In this document: one piece after another, positions 9,851-19,148 of the stretch
How positions within the stretch are numbered: the first letter of the stretch is position 1
Layout: the number at the start of each line of letters is the position of its first letter
Source: Candidatus Evtepia faecigallinarum
GTDB taxonomy: Bacteria; Bacillota; Clostridia; Oscillospirales; Oscillospiraceae
DNA length: 37,491 bases
Assembly (NCBI GenBank): GCA_019115225.1
Contig: DXEA01000108.1
Location: 1-37,491, forward strand
Reading direction: 5' to 3'
The notes under the pieces: generated by a model
The model's input: only the letters and a program-made list of their open reading frames with translations
Told to the model about the DNA's origin: nothing
The model's database searches: none
Translations under genes and position numbers: made by a program

Positions 9851-10120
9851 TCACAGCCAGTCTTCCACAATGTCCCTCAGCGTACAGGGCGTCACGCCCC
9901 CGGCCACCAGCAGGGCCGCCAGCTCCTCCACCCGTTCCGGCCGGACGGTGATGTCCTCCACCTGGGCCCGCTCTCCCGTCTGGACCAGGGTGACGCTGAC
10001 CCCATAGCTCTCGCAGGCCAGGGGCGGCGGCAGGGTGCGGACGATGACCCGATACTCACAGGTCGCTGGCCGGCCGATCTGGTTACTAAGATCGACCTGG
10101 CCGATGTATAGCTCTCTCAT
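9851..10120 (-). CDS. Small conserved protein, DUF6514-like
   Basis: MRELYIGQVDLSNQIGRPATCEYRVIVRTL...YGVSVTLVQTGE...; 89 aa with TPCTLRDIVEDWL tail. Confidence 0.6.
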   Translation of the reverse strand: MRELYIGQVDLSNQIGRPATCEYRVIVRTLPPPLACESYGVSVTLVQTGERAQVEDITVRPERVEELAALLVAGGVTPCTLRDIVEDWL

Positions 10121-10410
10121 TTCTCTTCCTCCTAAGAATTCGTCTCATTTTGTAACCTTTTGTGACACTATTGTAATATCAAACGCTTTTCTTGGAAAGG
10201 ATTTTCGTTCGTGTTGTTTCGACAGGAAGGCCCTCGTTGCTCCCGGATGCGGGAAATGGCGACGGCTTTTTGGGGGGCAGCAGGCACAACCGTGTCGAAT
10301 TTCCCTGGCTTTGGGGGAGAAAATTCCCCTTGTTTTCCAGAGTTTTCCAACCCCCTCCCCTGCTGTCGCGGGCCGGCGCGAAAAAACTTGGAAAGTTTTT
10401 TCATTTTGGA

Positions 10411-10439
10411 TTGACAACAGGGGGCGGCTGTGGTAATAT
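10411..10439 (+). promoter_or_regulatory. Candidate promoter for tRNA-Ser pair
   Basis: TTGACA-17 nt-TAATAT upstream of tRNA. Confidence 0.65.
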
Positions 10440-10474
10440 AATTCCTGCATCTAACCAGGGGCTGCCCCGCACAC

Positions 10475-10558
10475 GGAGAGATGTCCGAGCGGTTTAAGGA
10501 GCTGGTCTTGAAAACCAGTGACCCGAAAGGGCCGTGGGTTCGAATCCCACTCTCTCCG
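10475..10558 (+). tRNA. tRNA-Ser (TGA anticodon), CCA encoded
   Basis: ggagaga/tctctcc acceptor, ctggtcTTGAaaaccag anticodon arm, long variable arm, ggttcgaatcc T arm. Confidence 0.95.
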
Positions 10559-10588
10559 CCAACCATACCATATACCTGCAAAGGATCT

Positions 10589-10677
10589 GGAGAAGTACCC
10601 AAGTGGCCGAAGGGGCTCCCCTGCTAAGGGAGTAGGGCGTGTTGAGCGTCGCGAGGGTTCAAATCCCTCCTTCTCCG
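10589..10677 (+). tRNA. tRNA-Ser (GCT anticodon), CCA encoded
   Basis: ggagaag/cttctcc acceptor, ctccccTGCTAAgggag anticodon arm, long variable arm, ggttcaaatcc T arm. Confidence 0.95.
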
Positions 10678-10686
10678 CCAAGGAAA

Positions 10687-10720
10687 AGCCTTGAACCGCA
10701 ATGGTTCAGGGTTTTTCTCT
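10687..10720 (+). terminator. Candidate terminator after tRNA-Ser genes
   Basis: tgaacc-gcaat-ggttca stem followed by gggtttttctctttt. Confidence 0.5.
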
Positions 10721-10865
10721 TTTCCCATCAGATGAATTTTTTGCACACGAAATTGCACACGGCCGGGAACGATGCCCGGGCCTTTTTTTGCCCCCCGCCC
10801 TTGGGCCGTTGCCTTTTGCCGCCGGGTGGGGTAGAATGGAGAAAATCTCCCGAAGGAGGGATACC

Positions 10866-11573
10866 ATGACAGCAGGATGCCAGAGCATCCGGGAAACCCT
10901 CGTTTCCCTGGCCGACCCGGCCTACCGGGCCTTTCACAGCAAACTCATGCCCACCGTAGACCCGGAGAAGATCCTGGGGGTGCGGGTCCCCCAACTGCGG
11001 AAACTGGCCAAGGAGCTGACCGGCACCCAGGCCGCAGCGGAATTTCTCCGGGACCTGCCCCATGGATATTATGACGAGGACAACCTCCACGGCTTCCTCA
11101 TCGCCGCCGGGAAAGATTTTACCCAGGTACTGGACCAGCTGGATCGGTTCCTCCCCTATGTGGACAACTGGGCCACCTGCGACCTCATCAGCCCCAAGGT
11201 TTTCAAAAAACATCTCCCGGAGCTGGAGGGGAAGATACCAACTTGGCTGGCAGCGGAGGCGGAATACACCGTCCGTTTCGGCCTGGGCACCCTGCTGGGG
11301 TTCTATCTGGACGACGCCTTCCGGCCGGAGCATCTAGAATGGGCCGCAGCACTCAGACGGGAGGAATACTACATCCGCATGATGGTGGCCTGGTACTTCG
11401 CCACCGCCCTGGCCAAGCAGTACGGCCACGCCCTGCCCTATCTGGAAGAAGGCCGGCTGGACCTTTGGACCCACAACAAGACCATCCAGAAAGCCGTGGA
11501 GAGCACCCGCGTCTGCCCCGAACACAAGGCCCATCTGCGCACCCTGCGCCGAAAGAAGGACAGCCTGCCATGA
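10866..11573 (+). CDS. DNA alkylation repair (AlkD-like HEAT repeat) protein
   Basis: ILGVRVPQLRKLAKEL, YYDEDNLHGFLIA, VDNWATCDLISPKVFKKH, YYIRMMVAWYFATALAKQ, WTHNKTIQKAVES motifs. Confidence 0.9.
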   Translation: MTAGCQSIRETLVSLADPAYRAFHSKLMPTVDPEKILGVRVPQLRKLAKELTGTQAAAEFLRDLPHGYYDEDNLHGFLIAAGKDFTQVLDQLDRFLPYVDNWATCDLISPKVFKKHLPELEGKIPTWLAAEAEYTVRFGLGTLLGFYLDDAFRPEHLEWAAALRREEYYIRMMVAWYFATALAKQYGHALPYLEEGRLDLWTHNKTIQKAVESTRVCPEHKAHLRTLRRKKDSLP

Positions 11574-11923
11574 CCACCAGAGAGGAAGCCATCCGGGCCT
11601 GCCTGGCCCTCCCCTTCGCCTATGAGGACTACCCCTTCCACGACCCCAACTGGACCGTCCTGCGGCACCGGGAGAACCAGAAAATGTTCGCCGCCGTCTA
11701 TGACCACCAGGGGGCCGTGTGGATGAACCTGAAGGCGGAACCCCTGGCGGGGGATTTCTGGCGGCAGCAGTACCCGGCCATCGTGCCCGCCTATCACATG
11801 AACAAGAAGCACTGGATCAGCGTCATCCTGGACGGCTCCCTGGCCGATGAGATCATCGTGGCCCTGATCCAGGACAGTTTTTCCCTGACTGCCCCTAAGA
11901 AACGGGGCAGTCGCGACCTGTGA
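11570..11923 (+). CDS. MmcQ/YjbR family protein
   Basis: REEAIRACLALPFAYEDYPFHDPNWTVLRHRENQKMFAAVYDH...VWMNLKAEP; ATGA overlap with preceding gene. Confidence 0.85.
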   Translation: MTTREEAIRACLALPFAYEDYPFHDPNWTVLRHRENQKMFAAVYDHQGAVWMNLKAEPLAGDFWRQQYPAIVPAYHMNKKHWISVILDGSLADEIIVALIQDSFSLTAPKKRGSRDL

Positions 11924-11941
11924 GGAAGGAGGAATCCCCCC

Positions 11942-12979
11942 ATGCTGGCATACACCTATCTCGCCCCAGGCACCTTTGGCCTGACCGAAAAGCCCCGCCC
12001 CCGGCTGCAGCACCCCCGGGACGCCATCGTCCGGGTGACCCTGTCCAGCATCTGCACCAGCGACCTGCACATCAAGCACGGGGCGGTCCCCCGGGCGGTG
12101 CCGGGGATCACCCTGGGCCATGAGATGGTGGGGGTGGTCCAGGAGACCGGTTCCCAGGTCACCAACCTCTCCCCCGGTGACCGCGTGGCGGTGAACGTGG
12201 AGACCTTCTGCGGCCAATGCTTCTTCTGCCGCCGCGGCTTTGTGAACAACTGCACCGACCCCAACGGCGGCTGGGCCCTGGGCTGCCGGATCGACGGCGG
12301 CCAGGCCGAGTATGTGCGGGTACCCTATGCCGACCAGGGGCTGTCCAAAATCCCCGATTCCGTTTCCGACCGGCAGGCCCTGTTTGTGGGGGACCTGCTC
12401 TCCACCGGCCTGTGGGCCGCCGACCTGTCCCAGGCGGGGCCGGAGGACACGGTCCTCCTCCTGGGGGCCGGCCCCACGGGGGTGTGTACCCTGGCATGTC
12501 TGCTGCTGCGGGCGCCCAAAGGGGTCATCGTCTGCGAGCCCGACCCCCAGCGCCGGGCCTTCGTGCAGGCCCACTTCCCCCAGGTGCGCACCACCACGCC
12601 GGACCAGGCCCTCTCCCTGGCCGCCGCAGTGAGCGGCCACGGGGGCGCGGACGTGGTCATCGAGGCCGCCGGCGGGGAGAACACCTTCGACCTGGCCTGG
12701 CAATGTGCCCGGCCCAACGCCGTGGTGGTGCTGGTGGCCATGTACGACAAGCCCCAGGTTCTCCCCCTGCCGGACATGTATGGCAAAAACCTCACCTTCA
12801 AAACCGGCGGGGTGGACGCCTGCCGGTGCGGGGAGCTGCTCTCCCTCATCCAGGCGGGGCGCCTGGACACCACCCCCCTCATCACCCACACCTTCCCCCT
12901 GTCCCGCATCCAGGAGGCCTATGACCTCTTTGAGCAGCGACAGGACGGGGTGATCAAAGTCGCCATCGAGCCCGTTTAA
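11942..12979 (+). CDS. Zinc-dependent alcohol dehydrogenase (MDR family)
   Basis: LGHEMVGVVQETGS, structural zinc loop CGQCFFCRRGFVNNC, GAGPTGV nucleotide-binding motif. Confidence 0.9.
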   Translation: MLAYTYLAPGTFGLTEKPRPRLQHPRDAIVRVTLSSICTSDLHIKHGAVPRAVPGITLGHEMVGVVQETGSQVTNLSPGDRVAVNVETFCGQCFFCRRGFVNNCTDPNGGWALGCRIDGGQAEYVRVPYADQGLSKIPDSVSDRQALFVGDLLSTGLWAADLSQAGPEDTVLLLGAGPTGVCTLACLLLRAPKGVIVCEPDPQRRAFVQAHFPQVRTTTPDQALSLAAAVSGHGGADVVIEAAGGENTFDLAWQCARPNAVVVLVAMYDKPQVLPLPDMYGKNLTFKTGGVDACRCGELLSLIQAGRLDTTPLITHTFPLSRIQEAYDLFEQRQDGVIKVAIEPV

Positions 12980-12999
12980 CCGCCCAATGGGCAGAGAAG

Positions 13000-13032
13000 A
13001 GCGAGACCCCTGCCGGGGCCTCGCTTTTTTGC
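13000..13032 (+). terminator. Intrinsic terminator after alcohol dehydrogenase
   Basis: agcgag(a)cccc-tgcc-gggg(c)ctcgct followed by ttttttgc. Confidence 0.7.
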
Positions 13033-13058
13033 TGCCGTGTCTTGTTCTAACAGAAATT

Positions 13059-13955
13059 TTACGCTCCGTACAATTCCTGTTCCGTCACGCACTCCGCCTT
13101 GATCCTGCCCACCAGGGTTTGCAGGGCATCCACCACATGGGGGCGGATGTCTCCCCCCACCAAAACGGTCATCATGTCGTCCCCCACCTGCAGCCTTCCC
13201 TCGTTCAGCCAGACCCGCACATAGTAAATTCCGGGCAGGCGATAGGTCTCGGCAATGAGGGTCTTTAAGGTCTCCCTCTCATAGGAGAGCACCAGTCCCG
13301 TCACATCGGCGGCACTCTCGTCCCCCTGGCGCACCTTTGCCCTGGCCGTCCGGCGGACCGTGCCGTTGTGGGCCAGATACATCCCCACCTTGGGGGCGTC
13401 GGGATGGGCCTTGGCCTCCCGGAGCCACTGGTCCAGGGAGGGGGCCTTGGGGGATGCCGGCTCCGCCGCGCAGTCCGCGGAACCGCTGCCCAACAGCATC
13501 TCCACCCCGTGCCGGATGGGGTCAAGCACGGCCAGGAGGTTTTCCTTGGCGGCCTTCTCACTCCCCGGCAGGTTCACGATAAGGGTCCTCCCCCGGATTC
13601 CCGCCTCAGCCCGGGACAGACAGCCCCGGGGGGTCACTTTCCTGCTCTCGGCCCGCATGGCCTCCGGCAGCCCCGCCGCCCGGCGGGAGATGACAGAGAG
13701 CGTGGCCTCCGGGGTCACATCCCGGGGGGAAAAGCCCGTCCCCCCTGTGGTCAGCACCAGTGGGATCTTCTCCTCATCGGCGCAGCGGATCAGCTCCGTC
13801 TGGATGAGCTCCAGCTCGTCCGGGAGGATGCTGGTGTGCACCACCTCCCAGCCCCGGCTCTCCAGCAGGGCGCAGACGGCCGGGCCGCTGGTGTCTGTCC
13901 GCTCCCCCCGGGCCCCTTTGTCGCTGACGGTAATGACTGCGGCAGTGTACTTCAT
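13059..13955 (-). CDS. Fused MogA/MoaB-type molybdopterin-binding domain plus MoaE-like C-terminal domain
   Basis: N-term AAVITVSDKGARGERTDTSGP...LVLTTGGTGFSPRDVTPEAT; C-term GMYLAHNGTVRRTARAKVRQG...LPGIYYVRVWLNEGRLQVGDDMMTVLVGGDIRPHVVDALQTLVGRIKAE. Confidence 0.8.
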   Translation of the reverse strand: MKYTAAVITVSDKGARGERTDTSGPAVCALLESRGWEVVHTSILPDELELIQTELIRCADEEKIPLVLTTGGTGFSPRDVTPEATLSVISRRAAGLPEAMRAESRKVTPRGCLSRAEAGIRGRTLIVNLPGSEKAAKENLLAVLDPIRHGVEMLLGSGSADCAAEPASPKAPSLDQWLREAKAHPDAPKVGMYLAHNGTVRRTARAKVRQGDESAADVTGLVLSYERETLKTLIAETYRLPGIYYVRVWLNEGRLQVGDDMMTVLVGGDIRPHVVDALQTLVGRIKAECVTEQELYGA

Positions 13956-14917
13956 TCTTCCTCGTCCTTTCTATGATAATCCCCATGGACCCCGCCGGTC
14001 TTTTCCACCAAGCGGATGTCCCGGATGACCATGTCCCGCTGGACCGCCTTGCACATGTCATAGACGGTGAGGGCGGCGGTGCTGGCGGCGGTGAGGGCCT
14101 CCATCTCCACCCCTGTCTTTCCGCCACAGGTGACTTTTGCGCGGATCTCCACGCACAGGTCCTCCTCATTGAGCTGCAAGTCCAGGTCCACCCCGTCCAG
14201 CAGGATGGGGTGGCACAGGGGGATCAGGTCCGGGGTCCGCTTGGCCCCCATGACCCCGGCGATCTGGGCCACGGTGAGCACGTCTCCCTTTTTCATCCCG
14301 CCGCTGCGGATCAGATCAAAGGTCTCCCGGTTCACCTGCACCCGGGCGGCGGCCACGGCGGTGCGGCGGCTTTGGGGCTTTTCCCCCACGTTGACCATCC
14401 TGGCCCGCCCCTGGTCATTGAAGTGTGTAAAGTCTTCCCGGTTCTTTCCCATAAATTCCAAAATCTCCTCAATATCATCAAACCCGAATTTGGGGCAGGA
14501 ACAGGAAATTTCCTCGTCGGTCACCACCGCCGCATAGCGGCTGACCCCATGGGGAAACCCCTTCCCCACAGCGGCCCGGGACAGGCCGATCTGGGGAAAG
14601 GTCCCGTTGTCCTTATACCCCTCCACCAAAATCAGGTCCACCTCATGGACCCGGGCCAGCACCTGGTCAAAGTCCAGGCTGCGCCTCTCCACCAAAGCGG
14701 TCTGGTCCGCCGAGGAGATGAGGGAGACATCTGCCCCCGCCCGGGTATAGCGCCAGGTGTCCTTGCCCTCCCGGTCCATGGAAAAGGCGTGGCCGTCGTG
14801 CTTGACCACCGCCACCCGCAGTCCTTTCTCCTTCAGCCGGCGGACCAATTTTTCGATCAGTGTGGTCTTGCCCACCCCGGAATAGGCGGCAAAGCCAATG
14901 ACGGGAATTTCGTTCAT
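13952..14917 (-). CDS. Fused MobB (GTP-binding) and MoaC (cyclic pyranopterin monophosphate synthase)
   Basis: N-term IPVIGFAAYSGVGKTTLIEKLVRRLKEKGLRVAVVKHDGHAF; C-term LIPLCHPILLDGVDLDLQ...KTGVEMEALTAASTAALTVYDMCKAVQRDMVI. Confidence 0.92.
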   Translation of the reverse strand: MNEIPVIGFAAYSGVGKTTLIEKLVRRLKEKGLRVAVVKHDGHAFSMDREGKDTWRYTRAGADVSLISSADQTALVERRSLDFDQVLARVHEVDLILVEGYKDNGTFPQIGLSRAAVGKGFPHGVSRYAAVVTDEEISCSCPKFGFDDIEEILEFMGKNREDFTHFNDQGRARMVNVGEKPQSRRTAVAAARVQVNRETFDLIRSGGMKKGDVLTVAQIAGVMGAKRTPDLIPLCHPILLDGVDLDLQLNEEDLCVEIRAKVTCGGKTGVEMEALTAASTAALTVYDMCKAVQRDMVIRDIRLVEKTGGVHGDYHRKDEEE

Positions 14918-14918
14918 G

Positions 14919-15872
14919 TTACCCTCCGATGGCGTTCATCTGCCGCCCGGCACCGCTGGGCTGCTCCGGGCTGAGCCCGTTGTGGCAGGCGGGTTTTTCC
15001 AAAATGGCCCGGCGCAGCCGGGCGGTCATCCCCGGGGCATCCAGCCCCTTGAGGTCGTACTCGGCGCCGGAATGGAGACAGGTTTTCACCTTGCCGTCGG
15101 CCGTCAGGCGGATGCGGTTGCACCGGGCACAGAACCGGTGGCTGACGGGGCTGATGAGGCCGATGTTTCCCTGCCCTCCCGGCAGGCGGTAGAGGCGGGC
15201 CACCCCGCCGTCCTCCCCGGCGGGCTCCAGCTGGGGCAGGGCCTCCAGCACCTTCTCATTGCTGACCATAGCCCCCCGGCCGAATTCCCTGCCGTCCACC
15301 ATGGGCATGAGCTCAATGAAGCGCACGTCCAGGGGATAGGCCAGGGTGAGGGCAGCCAGGGCGCCGATCTCGTCGTCGTTGAAGCCGCCGATGAGGACGG
15401 TGTTGAGCTTCACCCGCCCAAACCCGGCGCTCAGGGCCGCTTTGATCCCCCGGATGGCCTGATAAAACTCGTCCCGCCTGGTGATATAGGCATATTTCTG
15501 CGGGTCCAGGGTGTCCAGGCTGATGTTGAGCCGCTGGACCCCCGCCTCCCGCAGGGGGACCGCCAGCCGGGGCAGGAGGGTCCCGTTGGTGGTGAGGCAG
15601 ACCTCCTGGATGCCCTCAATCCGGCTGACCTTTTCACAGATGGCCAGGAGGTTCTTCTTCACCAGCGGCTCCCCGCCGGTAATGCGCACCTTGCGGATGC
15701 CCAGGGCAGCGGCGGCCTCCACCGCCCGGACCATCTCCTCCTGGGTCAGCATCTCCTCATGGCGCTTTTTGCAGATCCCCTCCTCGGGCATGCAGTAGCG
15801 GCAGCGCAGGTTGCACCGCTCCGTCACCGACAGGCGGAGATAGTCGATCTCTCTTCCAAACGCGTCCTTCAT
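14919..15872 (-). CDS. moaA: GTP 3',8-cyclase (radical SAM)
   Basis: TERCNLRCRYCMPEEG CxxxCxxC; second cluster FCARCNRIRLTADGKVKTC; C-terminal GG. Confidence 0.95.
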   Translation of the reverse strand: MKDAFGREIDYLRLSVTERCNLRCRYCMPEEGICKKRHEEMLTQEEMVRAVEAAAALGIRKVRITGGEPLVKKNLLAICEKVSRIEGIQEVCLTTNGTLLPRLAVPLREAGVQRLNISLDTLDPQKYAYITRRDEFYQAIRGIKAALSAGFGRVKLNTVLIGGFNDDEIGALAALTLAYPLDVRFIELMPMVDGREFGRGAMVSNEKVLEALPQLEPAGEDGGVARLYRLPGGQGNIGLISPVSHRFCARCNRIRLTADGKVKTCLHSGAEYDLKGLDAPGMTARLRRAILEKPACHNGLSPEQPSGAGRQMNAIGG

Positions 15873-15873
15873 C

Positions 15874-16890
15874 TCAGTACCTTCCAAACGTGCAGTTGGG
15901 CCAGTGGCAGGGCTTGCACAGCTGGCACAGGCCCCCGTCCCCCAGGGAGATCAGGTCCCCCTTGGTCAGCCGTTCCCCGGCAAAAATCTGGGGCAGGAGG
16001 ACATCGAAGATGGTGGTGGGCAGGCTGATGGCCGCCCCAGGCACCCCCAGAATGGCCGTGTTGTCCAGATAGGCCACCAGGGTCATGTTCCCCGGCTGGG
16101 CGGGCACCCCGTGGCTGATGATCTCCGCCCCCATGCGGCGGATGGCGCCGGGGGTGAGGTCGTCGGGGTCCACGGACATGCCGCCGGTAAAGAGCAGCAG
16201 GTCCGCCCCCATGGCCCGGTAGTTCTCCCCGGCGGCGGCGATCATCTCCAGGTCGTCATCGCACAGGGTGACCCCCAGGATTTCCGCCGGATACGCTTTC
16301 AGCTTTTCCCGGACCACCGGCTCAAACTTGTCCTGGATCCTGCCGTGGTAGACCTCGCTGCCGGTGACGATCACCCCCACCTTCCGGTGGCCATAGGGAC
16401 ACAGGCGCAGCAGGGTCCTCCCCTGGCAAAGCTCCTCCGCCCGGCGCAGCTGTTCCTCCTGGGTCACCAGGGGCACGATGCGCAGGGAGGCCAGCCGGGC
16501 CCCCGCCTCCACGGGATAGTGGTCGGGCAGGGTGGTGATGGTGATGTCGCCGATGGCATTCAGCTCCCGGAGCAGCCCGGTGTCCACCCGCAGCATCCCC
16601 CGCTCCCGGGCGGTCAGCACCATCTTCCCCTCACTGGGGCCGGTATAGCTGGCATTGTCCGGCTGACACAGGGCGGCCAGGCGCCGGGCGGCGTCCTCCT
16701 CGTGGACCTCCCCTGCCGCCGCCTCCCACACATACACCGTTTTCTTGCCAAAATCCAGCAGACGGGGAATGTCCTCCGGGCGGATGCGGTGGCCCCGGCG
16801 GAAGGCCGGGCCCTTAAAGCCGTCATACATGGCAGTGACGTCGTGGCACAGCTCCATGCCCACAGCCTCTTCTACCTTCACTTTTTTCAT
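15874..16890 (-). CDS. Molybdopterin-binding protein (MoeA-related)
   Basis: VGMELCHDVTAMYDGFKGPAFRRGHRIRPEDIPRLLDFGK; FTGGMSVDPDDLTPGAI, GVPGAAIS. Confidence 0.85.
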   Translation of the reverse strand: MKKVKVEEAVGMELCHDVTAMYDGFKGPAFRRGHRIRPEDIPRLLDFGKKTVYVWEAAAGEVHEEDAARRLAALCQPDNASYTGPSEGKMVLTARERGMLRVDTGLLRELNAIGDITITTLPDHYPVEAGARLASLRIVPLVTQEEQLRRAEELCQGRTLLRLCPYGHRKVGVIVTGSEVYHGRIQDKFEPVVREKLKAYPAEILGVTLCDDDLEMIAAAGENYRAMGADLLLFTGGMSVDPDDLTPGAIRRMGAEIISHGVPAQPGNMTLVAYLDNTAILGVPGAAISLPTTIFDVLLPQIFAGERLTKGDLISLGDGGLCQLCKPCHWPNCTFGRY

Positions 16891-18101
16891 AGATAAAAAC
16901 CCTCCAGCACGGTGCCGGCGGGGACGGGGCCGCTGCCGGCGGGAATGAGCGCCATCACGTCACAGCCGATGGCACTGGACAGGACCACATTCCCCTGCTC
17001 GGCGGACAGGTCCATATACACCCGGCCCTCCTCCAGCACCAGCTTCCCCCGCAGGAAGCGGGTTTTGGGACTCTTTTTCCCAAACCCTTCCCGCAGGGTC
17101 ACCAGGATCGTCCGAGGGATGGGGGCGCGGTGGCCGGCCAGCCGGCGCAGGGCGGGCAGGGCGATGGCGGAAAAGTTGGTCAGGGCCGAGGCCGGGTTCC
17201 CGCTCAGACCACACACCGGCTTTCCCTCCCGCACCCCATAGGCGCAGGCCATCCCCGGCTTCATGTCCACCCCCCGGAAGAGGAGCGCTGCCCCCGCCGC
17301 CTCCATGGCCTCCGGGGTCACGTCATAGTCTCCCACGGACACGCCCCCGGTGGTCACCAGGGCGTCACAGGTGTCCAGGCCCGTCCGGATGCCCTCGGCG
17401 ATCTCCTCCTTCCGGTCCCCGGCGATGCCCAGATACACCGGCTGGCAGCCCAGGGCGGTGAGGGCGGCCTCCAGCATGGCCCGGTTGGAGTTGCGGATCT
17501 TGCCCGGGCCGGGGGTGTCCTCCGCCTCCACCAGCTCGCTGCCGGTGGAGAGGATGCCCACCCTGGGCTTTTGGAACACCACAGGGGCAGCAATCCCCTG
17601 GGCGGCCAGGGTGCCCGCCAGGCCGGGGTCGATGACCGTCCCCTGCCGGGCCAGCAGTTCCCCCTGCCGGATGTCCTCCCCCGCCCGGATGAGGTTGCTG
17701 CCCGGCTTCACCGGGCGGCGGAGGGTCACATGGTCTGCGTCAAAGGAGGTGTCCTCAAACTTCACCACCCCATTGGCCCCCCGGGGGATCTGGGTGCCGG
17801 TAAAGACCTTCGCGGCGGTGCCCGGTTCTACCGTCCTGGCCGGCACCGCCCCCGCCGGGACCTCCTCCAGGATGGTCAGGGTCACCGGGTGCTCCGGGGC
17901 CGCCCCCTGGGTGTCCTCCCCCCGCAGGGCGAAGCCGTCATAGGGGGAGCGGTCAAACAGGGGCACATTCTCCCGGGCCGCCAGGTCCTGGGCCAGGACC
18001 CGCCCCCCGCACAGGGAGAGGGGGACGGTCTCTCCCCCCACAGGCCGGACGCACTCCAGCAGCAGCTGCCGGGCCCGCTCAAATGAGATGTTTCGTTCCA
18101 T
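16887..18101 (-). CDS. moeA: Molybdopterin molybdenumtransferase
   Basis: FDRSPYDGFALRG, TGTQIPRGANGVVKFED, STGSELVE, TTGGVSVGDYD, GLSGNPASA; SD ggagg upstream of ATG 18101. Confidence 0.95.
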   Translation of the reverse strand: MERNISFERARQLLLECVRPVGGETVPLSLCGGRVLAQDLAARENVPLFDRSPYDGFALRGEDTQGAAPEHPVTLTILEEVPAGAVPARTVEPGTAAKVFTGTQIPRGANGVVKFEDTSFDADHVTLRRPVKPGSNLIRAGEDIRQGELLARQGTVIDPGLAGTLAAQGIAAPVVFQKPRVGILSTGSELVEAEDTPGPGKIRNSNRAMLEAALTALGCQPVYLGIAGDRKEEIAEGIRTGLDTCDALVTTGGVSVGDYDVTPEAMEAAGAALLFRGVDMKPGMACAYGVREGKPVCGLSGNPASALTNFSAIALPALRRLAGHRAPIPRTILVTLREGFGKKSPKTRFLRGKLVLEEGRVYMDLSAEQGNVVLSSAIGCDVMALIPAGSGPVPAGTVLEGFYL

Positions 18102-18103
18102 GT

Positions 18104-19147
18104 TCACGCCTCCAACAGTAAGATAGATCTTTGGGGCAGGTGGATGGTCACCTGGTCTGCCCGCAGGCGCTGCCAGGTCTCCTTGTCCACCTCCCAGCCG
18201 ATGGGCTGGTTTTCCTCCCTCCCCACGGGGCAGACCATGACGGTGAAGGAGAAGGGATTTTCGATCTCCTCCACCACCTGGCAGCGGAAGGTGTTTTCCC
18301 CCTCCCCCGGGCGGATGTCGTGCATGCGGATGCCCAGATACGCGGCCCGGCCGTCCTCGCCCGCCACCGTCAGGTCCATGCCCCAGTGGAGCGCCCGGAC
18401 CCGGCCGTCCCCCAGCCGCTGCAGGGGGGAGATATTCTTGCAGCCGGTGAGCACCGCCCCGGCCCGGGTCTTCGGCTGGGCAAAGACGGCCTGCTTGGCG
18501 CCCACAACGTCAAGCTTTCCCTCCTGCATCACGGCGATGGACTGGGCCATGCGAAAAACCTCGTCCCGGTCGTGGGATACCAGGAGGACGCTTTTGCCAA
18601 ACTGCCGGATCACTTCCCGCATCTCCCCCTCCAGCCGGAAACGCAGATGGCTGTCCAGGGCGGAGAAGGGCTCGTCCAGCAGCAGAATTTGAGGGTCAGA
18701 TACCAGCACCCGGGCCAGGGCCGCCCGCTGCTGCTGGCCCCCGGAGAGCTGGTGGGGCAGACGGCCGGCCAGTTCTTCCAGGCCGAAGCGCACCAGCATC
18801 TCCTCCACGGCCCGGTTCCGCTTTTCCTTGTCCGGCTCCCGCCGGGCCCCGGCCCGGAGATTCTGCAGCACCGTCATGTTGGGAAAGAGGGCGTAGTTCT
18901 GAAAAACCACCCCCACCCGCCGCTGCTGGGGGGGCAGGTCGATGCCCCGGGCAGAGTCGAACACCGTCCGGCCGTCCACCACGATGCGGCCCCGGTCGGG
19001 GCGCTCGATGCCCGCGATGCACTTTAGGGTCATGCTCTTGCCGCACCCGGAGGCCCCCAGCAGGGCCAGGGTCTCATCCCCGGCCTGGAAGGCCACTTCC
19101 AGATGAAAGCTGCCCAACCGCTTTTCGATCTCCACAGACACGGACAT
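18104..19147 (-). CDS. modC: Molybdate ABC transporter ATP-binding protein
   Basis: LGASGCGKSMTLKCIAGIERPDRG, LSGGQQQRAALARVLVSDPQILLLDEPFSALD; downstream of modB. Confidence 0.93.
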   Translation of the reverse strand: MSVSVEIEKRLGSFHLEVAFQAGDETLALLGASGCGKSMTLKCIAGIERPDRGRIVVDGRTVFDSARGIDLPPQQRRVGVVFQNYALFPNMTVLQNLRAGARREPDKEKRNRAVEEMLVRFGLEELAGRLPHQLSGGQQQRAALARVLVSDPQILLLDEPFSALDSHLRFRLEGEMREVIRQFGKSVLLVSHDRDEVFRMAQSIAVMQEGKLDVVGAKQAVFAQPKTRAGAVLTGCKNISPLQRLGDGRVRALHWGMDLTVAGEDGRAAYLGIRMHDIRPGEGENTFRCQVVEEIENPFSFTVMVCPVGREENQPIGWEVDKETWQRLRADQVTIHLPQRSILLLEA

Positions 19148-19148
19148 C

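Noticed and set aside
10121-10474. ORFs on both strands upstream of the tRNA-Ser genes (e.g. 10145-10450, 10168-10602)
   Set aside because: No domain, overlap tRNA or promoter sequences, mutually overlapping; likely noncoding.
10475-10680. tRNA-Ser pair as integration site of a mobile element
   Set aside because: Both tRNAs are intact, no integrase nearby and no duplicated tRNA 3' end seen.
11438-12889. 483-aa minus-strand ORF
   Set aside because: Antisense to the YjbR-like protein and alcohol dehydrogenase, both of which have clear motifs.
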